Shown: positions 17,282 through 27,005 of the stretch, piece after piece | Numbering within the stretch: the stretch's first letter is position 1 | How the letters are laid out: every line of letters begins with the position of its first letter | Origin: Tomitella biformata AHU 1821 | GTDB taxonomy: Bacteria > Actinomycetota > Actinomycetes > Mycobacteriales > Mycobacteriaceae | Reading direction: 5' to 3' | Assembly: GCF_000524475.1 (NCBI RefSeq) | Contig: NZ_BAVQ01000072.1 | Coordinates: forward strand, 186,001-250,000 | Length of the DNA: 64,000 nucleotides | Position numbers and translations under genes: made by a program | Notes under the pieces: generated by a model | Databases searched by the model: none | The model's input: the letters and a program-made list of their open reading frames with translations, nothing else | Told to the model about the DNA's origin: nothing

Positions 17282-17737
17282 GTGACGAGCTCCGCAAACA
17301 CCCCGCGCGTGGGTACCCAGCGCCTGCGCGACCTCGCGTTGCTGCGGAGGGTCCGCGACCGCATCGACCGGGAGTACGCGCAGCCCCTGGACGTCGAGGA
17401 GCTCGCCCGCGGCGCGCACATGTCCGCCGGGCACCTGAGCCGCCAGTTCAAGCTGGCCTACGGCGAATCGCCCTACTCCTATCTGATGACGCGGCGCATC
17501 GAGCGCGCGATGGCGCTGCTGCGCGGGGGAGAGCTCAGCGTGACCGAGGTGTGCTTCGCGGTGGGCTCGTCCTCGCTGGGGACCTTCAGCACCCGCTTCA
17601 CCGAGCTGGTCGGGATGCCTCCGAGCCGCTACCGCGCCGAGGCATTGGAGGGCGGGCTGGGGTTGCCGTCGTGCGTCGCGAAACAGGTGACGAGACCGAT
17701 CAGGAATCGAGAAGCGCCAGCGCCGGGCCGGGCTTAA
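17282..17737 (+). CDS. AraC-family helix-turn-helix regulator, short form
   Basis: The 151-residue product is mostly the two-helix-turn-helix AraC DNA-binding domain: YAQPLDVEELARGAHMSAGH, LSRQFKLAYGESPYSYLMTR and VGSSSLGTFSTRFTELVGM PPSRYR. It has no sensor domain. GTG 17282 is chosen because the sequence upstream overlaps the inverted repeat. The gene is followed after 10 bp by a VOC-fold gene; short AraC plus VOC pairs are common in actinobacteria, where the VOC protein may act as the sensor or be the controlled enzyme. Confidence 0.85.
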   Translation: MTSSANTPRVGTQRLRDLALLRRVRDRIDREYAQPLDVEELARGAHMSAGHLSRQFKLAYGESPYSYLMTRRIERAMALLRGGELSVTEVCFAVGSSSLGTFSTRFTELVGMPPSRYRAEALEGGLGLPSCVAKQVTRPIRNREAPAPGRA

Positions 17738-17747
17738 AGTCGCTGAC

Positions 17748-18164
17748 ATGGACAGCAATTTGAAGATTCACTGGACCTTCCTCCCGCACACCGACCCCGA
17801 CGCGGCGCTCGCGTTCTACCGCGACACCCTGGGCTTCGAGGTGCGCAACGACGTCGGCTACGGCGATAGCCGGTGGCTTACCGTCGGGCCCGTCGGGCAG
17901 CCGGACACCGCGCTGGTCCTGGAGCCGCCGGCCGCTGACCCCGGCATCACCGACGACGAGCGCCGCCTGATCACCGAGATGATGGCGAAGGGCACGTTTG
18001 CCCGGGCGGTGCTCTCGACCACCGACCTCGACGGGACCTTCGCGCGGTTGCAGGCCGCCGGCGCCGAGGTGGTGCAGGAGCCGATCACGCATCCCTACGG
18101 CATCAAGGACTGCGCGTTCCGGGACCCGTCGGGCAACCTGATCCGCATCAACGAGGTCTCCTGA
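17748..18164 (+). CDS. VOC-fold (glyoxalase/bleomycin resistance) protein
   Basis: The 138-residue product has the paired beta-alpha-beta repeats of the vicinal oxygen chelate fold: [20 protein letters not shown] at the N-terminus and [20 protein letters not shown] with SGNLIRINE at the C-terminus. It may be a metal-dependent enzyme or a ligand-binding protein. It is co-directional with, and 10 bp from, the AraC gene. Substrate not predictable. Confidence 0.85.
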   Translation: MDSNLKIHWTFLPHTDPDAALAFYRDTLGFEVRNDVGYGDSRWLTVGPVGQPDTALVLEPPAADPGITDDERRLITEMMAKGTFARAVLSTTDLDGTFARLQAAGAEVVQEPITHPYGIKDCAFRDPSGNLIRINEVS

Positions 18165-18209
18165 CTGCCCGCGCCTAGACTCCTTTCCAACCCCCCAGAT
18201 GGAGAACAG

Positions 18210-20570
<2,361 letters not shown>

Positions 20571-20587
20571 TCCCGCGTTGCTCGCGG

Positions 20588-21139
20588 TTAGCAGCGAAGA
20601 GCGGCTGCGGAGATGGGCAGGCCCGCCGCGGCCAGGCGGTCACAGACATCGGCCGGTGTTCCGGGAGGGTTGCGCCATGCCGCGGCGGTGGCGCTGATGG
20701 ATTGGCGCACTCCTGCGCCGTCGAGAGCGACGAGATCCATCACAAATTCGTCTGGGTGGAGTGCCTGGATATCGAATTCAGCAAGCTCAGCGGCCGGGAA
20801 GTCACGCAGATTCGCTGTCACGATGACCTGTGCGCCGCAGCGGATTGCAGCGGCGAGCACGTGCCGATCGTGCCTGTCCGGCAGTGTTAGCGCTGGGATT
20901 AGGTGCTGGTATCCGGTTACGTGGCAGTCCGGCACTGCTTTATTCATCAACTCGCGCAGAGCGGCCAGTCTGCCGCCGGGGATGTCCGGTCTGTCGGCGG
21001 CGAGGTTCCGAAAGGTCTCATCGAGAATCTCGTCTGTCCACCGAGCCTGAATCAATCCACTCTGGGACAAGCGAATCAGGACGTCGCGAAGCACATTCGG
21101 GTACAGCACGTTCGCGTCGTAGAGCACCGTTAAGGCCAC
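20588..21139 (-). CDS. PIN-domain RNase toxin, VapC-like
   Basis: The 183-residue product starts VLYDANVLYPNVLRD. Acidic PIN residues are D8, E41 in DEILDETF, D88/D91 in LPDRHDRHVLAAAI and D113 in VTANLRDFP, enough for a magnesium-dependent ribonuclease site. It extends about 50 residues past a minimal PIN domain. The GTG start lies one base after the stop of the antitoxin gene. Order antitoxin then toxin, and the iteron promoter upstream, fit a type II toxin-antitoxin module. The target RNA is unknown. Confidence 0.85.
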   Translation of the reverse strand: MALTVLYDANVLYPNVLRDVLIRLSQSGLIQARWTDEILDETFRNLAADRPDIPGGRLAALRELMNKAVPDCHVTGYQHLIPALTLPDRHDRHVLAAAIRCGAQVIVTANLRDFPAAELAEFDIQALHPDEFVMDLVALDGAGVRQSISATAAAWRNPPGTPADVCDRLAAAGLPISAAALRC

Positions 21140-21140
21140 G

Positions 21141-21575
21141 TCAATACAGCCCGAGGTCCTCAGTCAGTGCGGCGAGGTCGTCTGCTGCTTGGCGGGCATC
21201 TGCCTGCTGGGCGCGCTGATACGTCAGCAGCGACGAAGCCAGAATTCGGCGATGCCGACCAACCCTGCGGTACTGGAATTGGCCTTGGTCCAGCAGTTTG
21301 ATCACGTGGGGGCGAGAGACGTTGAGCAACTCGGCGGCCTGTTGCGTGGTCAGCTCGGCATTTGCGGGGACCAGCGTTACACCTTGGCCAGCGGCCATAT
21401 TGGCCAACAGGTCCTGAATCTGTTCGAAGGCAACTCTGGGCAAGTGGACCGACTGGGCCGACCCGGGGATGGTCATGTCAACGGTCTCGGTGTCGGAGGC
21501 GACGTCTCGGAGCGCGGACAGAGCTTGCCGTGCCTGCTCTTGTTCTATGGAGCTGGGATGGACCACGGCGGACAT
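21141..21575 (-). CDS. Antitoxin with excisionase-type (HTH_17) DNA-binding domain
   Basis: ATG 21575 (144 residues) is chosen because AGGAGG lies 7 bases upstream on the minus strand; an in-frame ATG at 21611 falls in the promoter repeats. The C-terminal half carries the winged helix: ELTTQQAAELLNVSRPHVIK, LLDQGQFQYRRVGRHRRILA, typical of excisionase/MerR-like domains. The N-terminal half is helical and may bind the toxin. The pairing with a PIN toxin is a known but less common combination than VapB. It probably represses its own promoter through the repeats at 21594-21650. Confidence 0.82.
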   Translation of the reverse strand: MSAVVHPSSIEQEQARQALSALRDVASDTETVDMTIPGSAQSVHLPRVAFEQIQDLLANMAAGQGVTLVPANAELTTQQAAELLNVSRPHVIKLLDQGQFQYRRVGRHRRILASSLLTYQRAQQADARQAADDLAALTEDLGLY

Positions 21576-21593
21576 GCGACGCCTCCTGTCAAC

Positions 21594-21650
21594 CGAAATA
21601 TACGCAACCATTTAATCGAAATATACGCAACCATCGAATTATTTGCAACA
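21594..21650 (-). promoter_or_regulatory. Iteron promoter of the toxin-antitoxin pair
   Basis: An 18-bp direct repeat (CGAAATATACGCAACCAT on the plus strand) occurs at 21594-21611 and 21617-21634, and a degenerate third copy (12 of 16 bases) at 21635-21650. Read on the minus strand, TTGCAA (21648-21643) and TATATT (21625-21620) form a -35/-10 pair with an ideal 17-bp spacer. The -10 lies inside one repeat and another repeat covers the expected transcription start, as expected for autorepression. Confidence 0.7.
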
Positions 21651-21667
21651 GAGTGCCTGGAGGAGAA

Positions 21668-22375
21668 TTATGCTTCCGCCCACATCCCGATCTGCTCCAG
21701 GTGCGCGATCAGCCGCTGCGCGCCATCCGTGAACTGGATCCGGGTCTCGGCCTCCACCGCGTCGAGGTCGCCGGTCTTCAGCGCCTCGATCAGCCGCTCA
21801 TGGCTGGTGACGGCCAACTCCTGCCAGCCCGGGTCGCCGGAGTAGAGCTCCTGAGGGGTGTAGCGCAGGGCGCTGTTGAGGAACCACGCGAGCTTGCTGG
21901 CGTCCGCGGAGATGTTGATCAGGCGATGGAACTCGAACTCGAAGCGGACGATCTCCGGCTCGTCGCCGGCGCGGACGGCGGCCCGCAGCGAGTGGTTGAG
22001 GAACTGGAGCCGGGCGATCGTCTCGGGCGCGATCGCGGCGGCCGCGCGCAGGCTCAGCTGCACGGCGATCTGCTCCTGCAGCCAGAAGATGTCGGTGACG
22101 TCGGCGCGGGACAGCGCCGCGACGATGTAGCCGCGGTGGGGGACCGACTCGACCATCCCCTCCCCGCGCAGCGTCAGCAGCGCCTCGCGGACGGGGGTGA
22201 CGCTGACGCCGAGCTCGGCTGCGGTCTCGTCGAGCCGGATGAACTCGCCCGGCCGGACCTGTCCCGTCATGATGCGCCGTCGGACATGGTTCGCCACATC
22301 CTCGGACAGTTGCGGCCGGCGCGCCAGCGCCCCGGGCCCTGACGTGCCCGCTGCGCCGCGCGCCGTTGCCGCCAT
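21668..22375 (-). CDS. GntR-family regulator with FCD ligand domain
   Basis: The 235-residue product has an N-terminal winged helix-turn-helix: LSEDVANHVRRRIMTGQVRP, GEFIRLDETAAELGVSVTPV, REALLTLRGEGMV (about 23-75). The all-helical FCD domain follows, with EFEFHRLINISADASKL as the metal/ligand-binding part. It is 29 bp downstream of an acyl-CoA dehydrogenase gene on the same strand and likely co-transcribed. It may control the divergent dehydrogenase and aldehyde dehydrogenase promoters. Confidence 0.88.
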   Translation of the reverse strand: MAATARGAAGTSGPGALARRPQLSEDVANHVRRRIMTGQVRPGEFIRLDETAAELGVSVTPVREALLTLRGEGMVESVPHRGYIVAALSRADVTDIFWLQEQIAVQLSLRAAAAIAPETIARLQFLNHSLRAAVRAGDEPEIVRFEFEFHRLINISADASKLAWFLNSALRYTPQELYSGDPGWQELAVTSHERLIEALKTGDLDAVEAETRIQFTDGAQRLIAHLEQIGMWAEA

Positions 22376-22404
22376 GACGTTCGCTCCCTGTTGTCCGAAA
22401 GTGC

Positions 22405-23550
22405 CTAGAGTCCGTAGCTTTTGCCGACGATATCGCGCTGGATCTCGTTAGTTCCACCGTAGATGGAGGAGACCAGCGCGGCACGCACATGCTGCTCCAT
22501 ATCGAATTCCATGGCGTAGCCGTAGCCGCCCATCATCTGCATGCCCTCGAGCGCGACCTTCTTGGCGGTCTCGGTCGCCTTGAGCTTGACCATCGACGCC
22601 TCGCGCGGGAACAGCTTGGTGGGGTTGGCGTCGATCTGGCGTGCCACCTTGTAGACGAGCAGGCGGGTGCACTCGATCTCGGTGGCCATGTCGGCGACAC
22701 GGTGGCGGATCGCCTGGAAGGTGCCGACTGGGCGGCCGAACTGCTTGCGGGTGGTGATGAACTCCAGGGCGTCGTTGAACGCGCGCTGCGCGGTGCCGAG
22801 CATCATGGCGCCGAGGATCAGGCGCTCGATGTTCAGGCCCGTCATCAGCTGGTTCCAGCCGCCGCCCACCTCGCCGATCACCGCGTCATCGGGGAGGAAG
22901 CAGTCGGTGAAGTAGAGGTCGTTGGTCTCCTTCTTGCCGCCCATGAGCTCGATCGGGTGAATCTTGAGGCCTGCGGTGCCGGCGGGCACGTGAAACATTG
23001 TCAACCCCTGGTGCTTGCTCTCGCCGCGGGAGGTGCGGGCGACGAGGAGGATCGCGTCGGCGATGTGGGCGTTGGAGCACCACGTCTTCTGGCCGTTGAT
23101 GAGCCAGCCGCCCTCGACCTTCTCGGCCTTGCAGCTGAGGTTGCCGACGTCGGAGCCGGCCTCGGGCTCGGACATCGAGATGGAGTAGGTGCCGCCGTCG
23201 ACGATCCCGCCGAGCACCTCCTTCTTCTGCGCTGGGGAGCCGAACTTCTGGTACGCCGCGCCGGTGATCAGCGTCGGGCCGATGCCGCCGATGGGGGCCA
23301 TGCCCTTCGCGGACTCCTCGAGCAGGATGCACAGGTCCACCATCGAGCCGTCCGCGCCGCCGTACTCCGCGGGCGTGGACAGGCCGAGCCAGCCCAGCTG
23401 CGCCATCTTGCGGTAGAGCCCGTCATTGTGGTTCTGGCCGCCGCGGTCGGTGAGCTCGTCGCGCTGCCCGCGGGTGCCGGCCTCGCGCTGGCAGAAATCG
23501 GCGACGGCCTTGGCGAAGTCGGCCTGCTCGGGGGTGAAATCGAATGACAT
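22405..23550 (-). CDS. Acyl-CoA dehydrogenase (FadE-like)
   Basis: The 381-residue flavoenzyme shows ISMSEPEAGSDVGNL at the flavin site and MMGGYGYAMEFDMEQHVRAA near the C-terminus. In the terminal IYGGTNEIQR motif, G365 stands where short- and medium-chain enzymes have the catalytic Glu; this is common in mycobacterial FadE proteins of uncertain partners, so it may use another base or a partner subunit. It is divergent from the aldehyde dehydrogenase gene and precedes the GntR regulator. Substrate unknown. Confidence 0.9.
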   Translation of the reverse strand: MSFDFTPEQADFAKAVADFCQREAGTRGQRDELTDRGGQNHNDGLYRKMAQLGWLGLSTPAEYGGADGSMVDLCILLEESAKGMAPIGGIGPTLITGAAYQKFGSPAQKKEVLGGIVDGGTYSISMSEPEAGSDVGNLSCKAEKVEGGWLINGQKTWCSNAHIADAILLVARTSRGESKHQGLTMFHVPAGTAGLKIHPIELMGGKKETNDLYFTDCFLPDDAVIGEVGGGWNQLMTGLNIERLILGAMMLGTAQRAFNDALEFITTRKQFGRPVGTFQAIRHRVADMATEIECTRLLVYKVARQIDANPTKLFPREASMVKLKATETAKKVALEGMQMMGGYGYAMEFDMEQHVRAALVSSIYGGTNEIQRDIVGKSYGL

Positions 23551-23621
23551 GGGGTTCTCCAGAGGGTTCGGGTGCTTGTCCTGGACGGCAGCACCGCCTA
23601 ATGTGAGCGTCGCAACAGTGA

Positions 23622-23642
23622 ATCACATCAAATATATGTGAT
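23622..23642. promoter_or_regulatory. Inverted repeat between divergent acyl-CoA and aldehyde dehydrogenase genes
   Basis: ATCACAT (23622-23628) is mirrored by ATGTGAT (23636-23642) around an AT-rich 7-bp centre. It lies 71 bp from one gene start and 40 bp from the other, so one bound protein could control both. The GntR/FCD protein encoded by the leftward operon is the nearest candidate. Confidence 0.6.
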
Positions 23643-23682
23643 GTGAACTGAGTCGTCGAGGGAAAATTCACAAGGGGAGCGC

Positions 23683-25143
23683 ATGACGGTGGAGATGTTC
23701 GACAGCCTCGACCCCCGGGACGACGCGGTGCTCGCGAGCTACCCGGTGGCCGGCGAGCAGGAGGTGCAGGGCGCCGTCGAGCGAGGTCGGACGGCCGCCC
23801 GGTGGTGGGCCGAGCAGGGCTTCGACGGGCGCAAGCGCTGGCTGCTCGAGTTCAAGCGGGCCATCGCCGCCGACGCGCAGTCCCTCGCGAGGGTGATCTC
23901 CCGCGAGACCGGCAAACCCGTGGACGACGCGCTCCTCGAGGTGATGCTCGCCGTCGAGCACCTCGACTGGGCCGCGAAGAATGCGGAGAAGACGCTGCGC
24001 CGACGCAAGGTCGCCGCGGGCCTGGTCAGCTCGAACCAGGCGGCGTCCGTCGGCTACCGGCCCTTCGGCGTGGTCGGCGTCATCGGGCCGTGGAACTATC
24101 CGCTGTACACGCCCATGGGCTCGATCTCCTATGCGCTGGCCGCGGGCAACGCCATCGTGTTCAAGCCCAGCGAGCTCACCCCCGGCGTCGGCGTCTGGCT
24201 GGCGGAGAAATGGGAGTCGATGGCCCCGATGCAGCCGGTCCTGCAGGTCGTCACCGGCCTGGGCGCGACGGGCGCGGCGCTGTGCCGCTCGGGGGTGGAC
24301 AAGATCGCGTTCACCGGCTCCACCGCGACGGCCAAGAAGGTGATGGCCACCTGCGCGGAGACCCTGACCCCGATGGTGGCTGAGTGCGGCGGCAAGGACG
24401 CGATGCTGGTGGCGGAGGACGCCGACCTCGACGCGGCCGCGGATTTCGCGGTGTTCGGCGGCTTCGGCAATGCCGGGCAGACCTGCGTCGGCGTCGAGCG
24501 GATCTACGTCTGCGCCCCGGTTTACGAGGAGTTCCTGGCCAAGCTGGTCACGCGTGCGGGCAAGCTCACGCCCGGCGAGTCGTACGGCCCGATGACACTC
24601 GGCAGCCAGACCGCGGTGGTGCGCGGGCACATCGCCGCCGCGCTGAAAGATGGCGCCACCGCAGTGCTCGGCGGCCTCGACTCGGTGGACGAGCGCTATA
24701 TTTCCCCCGTGATCCTCACCGGCGTGCCGGAGGACTCGGCGGCGATGCGCGAGGAGACCTTCGGCCCCGTCCTCATCGTCAACCAGGTCCCAGACCTCGC
24801 CGAGGCCGTCGAGCTGGCCAACGCCTCGAAGTACGGCCTCGCCGGCTCGGTGTTCACCAAGAGCAAGGCCCGCGGCCGGGCCGTCGCCGCGCAGCTCGAG
24901 ACCGGCGGCGTCACCGTCAACTCCGTCCTCGGCTTCGCCGGGGTGGCGGCGCTGCCGCTGGGCGGGGTGGGGGACTCCGGCTTCGGCCGCATCCACGGCG
25001 CGGACGGGCTGCGAGAGTTCTCCGCCGCATCCGCCCGCACTGTGCAAAAGTTCCACGCCCCGCTGAATCTGCTGACGATGGCCCGCAAGCGGCGCGACAT
25101 GACCATCGCGGCGGCCCTGCTCAAATTCCGGCACGCTCGTTAG
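23683..25143 (+). CDS. NAD(P)-dependent aldehyde dehydrogenase
   Basis: The 486-residue product oxidises an aldehyde to the acid. FGVVGVIGPWNYP (128-140), the cofactor loop FTGSTATAKKV (210-220), E234 in ECGGKDAML and the nucleophile C268 in GNAGQTCVG are all intact. The C-terminus has a basic/hydrophobic stretch (LNLLTMARKRRDM), seen in membrane-linked fatty aldehyde dehydrogenases. ATG 23683 follows AGGGGAGCGC. A DUF2236 gene follows after 15 bp and is probably in the same operon, so the two may share a lipid or terpenoid substrate. Confidence 0.92.
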   Translation: MTVEMFDSLDPRDDAVLASYPVAGEQEVQGAVERGRTAARWWAEQGFDGRKRWLLEFKRAIAADAQSLARVISRETGKPVDDALLEVMLAVEHLDWAAKNAEKTLRRRKVAAGLVSSNQAASVGYRPFGVVGVIGPWNYPLYTPMGSISYALAAGNAIVFKPSELTPGVGVWLAEKWESMAPMQPVLQVVTGLGATGAALCRSGVDKIAFTGSTATAKKVMATCAETLTPMVAECGGKDAMLVAEDADLDAAADFAVFGGFGNAGQTCVGVERIYVCAPVYEEFLAKLVTRAGKLTPGESYGPMTLGSQTAVVRGHIAAALKDGATAVLGGLDSVDERYISPVILTGVPEDSAAMREETFGPVLIVNQVPDLAEAVELANASKYGLAGSVFTKSKARGRAVAAQLETGGVTVNSVLGFAGVAALPLGGVGDSGFGRIHGADGLREFSAASARTVQKFHAPLNLLTMARKRRDMTIAAALLKFRHAR

Positions 25144-25158
25144 AGACAGGAACAGAAA

Positions 25159-26070
25159 ATGACGAGAACCCCATCAGCCCCGAGTGGACGCTTCGGCTGG
25201 TTGCGCCGCATCGAGTCCCTGGACCCGGTGGCGGATCGGCACGAGATCCACCGGATCACGGCCGGCCACGAGTTCCCCTGGGACTATCAGCGCTCGCTGG
25301 AGTTCGCGCTGTTCCGCACCTATTGCTCGCCGCGGGTCTCGGCGGTGCTCAAACAGTCCGGCGAGTTCGAGCACCACCCGCAGAAACGCTATGACGACAC
25401 CGCGATCCTGATGGCGGAGATGCTCGATCACGGTATGGACTCCGATCGCGGCCAGGAGTCCGTCCGCAATATCAACCGGATGCACGGGCAGTACGACATC
25501 GCCAACGAGGACATGCTCTACGTGCTCTCGACGTTCATCTTCGATCCCCTCGACTGGATCGATCGCTACGGCTGGCGGCGCCTGCACCCGAAGGAGCGGC
25601 TCGCCGCGTTCTACTTCTACAAGGAGATCGGCGAGCGGATGGCCATCTCGGACATCCCGGATACGCTCCCCGAATTCCAGCGCTTCAAGCTCGAGTACGA
25701 GGCGCGCGAGTTCCGGTACTCGCCGGACAACCATGACATCGGCACCTACACCCTGGACCTTTTCAGCGGCTGGTTCCCGCGGCCCCTGCGGCCGCTGGTG
25801 CGGCGCGGGGCGTACGCGTTCCTCGGCGAGCAGATGACGACGGCGTTCGGGTTCCCGTCGGGCTCGCCCCGGCTCCGGGAGTTCCTGATGGCCGGGCTGC
25901 GGCTGCGGGCGCGCGTCGTCCGGTGGTTGCCGCCGCGGCGCGTCGCGCGGGTGACCGGGGACCCCGGCAACCGCACCTATCCGGGCTATCCGACGGGTTA
26001 CCGGCCGCGCGACTTGGGCACGCCGCGGGTCTCGCCGCTGGCTGCGCGTATGAGTGCCGGGAGCCGCTGA
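25159..26070 (+). CDS. DUF2236 / oxygenase MpaB family protein (copy 2)
   Basis: The 303-residue product contains the MpaB-type landmarks HRITAGHEFPWDYQRSLEFA, FRTYCSPRVSAVL, NRMHGQYDIANEDMLYVLST and FIFDPLDWIDRYGWR. This branch (close to MpaB proper) differs from copies 1, 3 and 4. MpaB cleaves a prenyl side chain in mycophenolate synthesis; the bacterial substrate is unknown. It lies 15 bp after the aldehyde dehydrogenase gene: an oxygenase that makes an aldehyde plus an enzyme that oxidises it would be a sensible pair, which is my inference. Confidence 0.85.
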   Translation: MTRTPSAPSGRFGWLRRIESLDPVADRHEIHRITAGHEFPWDYQRSLEFALFRTYCSPRVSAVLKQSGEFEHHPQKRYDDTAILMAEMLDHGMDSDRGQESVRNINRMHGQYDIANEDMLYVLSTFIFDPLDWIDRYGWRRLHPKERLAAFYFYKEIGERMAISDIPDTLPEFQRFKLEYEAREFRYSPDNHDIGTYTLDLFSGWFPRPLRPLVRRGAYAFLGEQMTTAFGFPSGSPRLREFLMAGLRLRARVVRWLPPRRVARVTGDPGNRTYPGYPTGYRPRDLGTPRVSPLAARMSAGSR

Positions 26071-26076
26071 CAAGAG

Positions 26077-26412
26077 CTACTGCGGGCCGAACCCGCCGCC
26101 GAGGACCGTGTGCGCGTCGCCCTTCAACTCGACGAAGATCACGTGCGTTGGCGTCGCGCCGGTGTTCTCGCCGAAGTGCTCCTGGGCCGGCAGCCACATC
26201 GCGGCGCCGGCCTGGATGTCCACGTCGACGACTCTGGGGCCCGCGTGCAGCCGTCGACGAAACGAGCTCAACGTGCACATCACGCTGTTCGGGTGCAGGT
26301 GCGGAGTCGTGATGTCGCCGGGGAAGTCGTGATAGTCGAGGACGCGGACAAACTCGTTCTCGAAGACCACCGAGTAGTGCTCGGGATTGCTGATGACCGG
26401 GTCTGTGCTCAT
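26077..26412 (-). CDS. Small cupin-domain protein
   Basis: The 111-residue product starts at ATG 26412 (MSTDPVISNPEHYSVVFEN); longer in-frame starts would run into the divergent nitrobindin promoter. It has the single-domain cupin layout: VRVLDYHDFPGDITTPHLHP with candidate metal histidines, and AGAAMWLPAQEHFGENTG as the second motif. Similar small cytoplasmic cupins are common in actinobacteria, with no firm substrate. It is convergent with DUF2236 copy 2 (6 bp) and divergent from the nitrobindin gene. Confidence 0.8.
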   Translation of the reverse strand: MSTDPVISNPEHYSVVFENEFVRVLDYHDFPGDITTPHLHPNSVMCTLSSFRRRLHAGPRVVDVDIQAGAAMWLPAQEHFGENTGATPTHVIFVELKGDAHTVLGGGFGPQ

Positions 26413-26531
26413 ATCCGATTGTGCTCCCGGCGCCCATCCTGCGGCTATGCCCTGGGCCCTGATGATACGAACTCGGTACGGTGGCGGGGCTGGCGCGGTT
26501 GCGGTCGGCGCACACCTGATGGAGGCAAGGC

Positions 26532-27005
26532 ATGACGGCAGATGTGGGACCTTTGGGCGACCTGGCGGCATTCGCGGGGCACTGGACCGGGACCGGGACG
26601 GGGCACTATCCGACCATCGCGGACTTCGCGTATGAGGAGGAGATCACCTTCACCCCCAGCGGCCGGCCCTTCCTGACTTACCACTCCCGCACCTGGTCGC
26701 CGGGCCGGACGAAGCCGATGCACACCGAGAACGGCTATCTGCGCAGGACCGGCAGCGGGGCCGTCGAACTGCTGATCTCCCAGCCGACGGGCTTCACCGA
26801 GCTGCACCGCGGCGAGCTGGTCGACGGCGTCCTCGAGCTGGAGCTGGTCAACCTTGGCGCCTCGCCGGAGGCTAAGCCCGTGCACGCGACGCGGCGCCGG
26901 CTCACGGTCGCGGAGGAGGTGGTGGGCTATGACATGTGGATGTCGCACGCCGACACCCCGATGACGCACCACTTGACCGCCGAGCTGCGCCGCGCTGCGG
27001 GCTAG
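26532..27005 (+). CDS. Nitrobindin-like haem protein (FABP fold)
   Basis: The 157-residue beta-barrel protein has the family N-motif GHWTGTGTGHYP (16-27), then YEEEITFTPSGRPFLTY. The C-terminal MTHHLTAELRR includes the histidine at the position of the haem ligand in M. tuberculosis Rv2717c and plant nitrobindin. The family binds haem and may scavenge peroxynitrite or sense NO. The gene overlaps by 4 bp with the convergent tandem TetR gene. Its occurrence near a nitrate reductase operon is probably coincidental, being 15 kb away. Confidence 0.88.
   Translation: MTADVGPLGDLAAFAGHWTGTGTGHYPTIADFAYEEEITFTPSGRPFLTYHSRTWSPGRTKPMHTENGYLRRTGSGAVELLISQPTGFTELHRGELVDGVLELELVNLGASPEAKPVHATRRRLTVAEEVVGYDMWMSHADTPMTHHLTAELRRAAG

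Noticed and set aside
26532-27005. Functional link of the nitrobindin gene to the nitrate reductase operon
   Set aside because: The genes are about 15 kb apart with many unrelated genes between; the family occurs in most actinobacteria regardless of nar genes.
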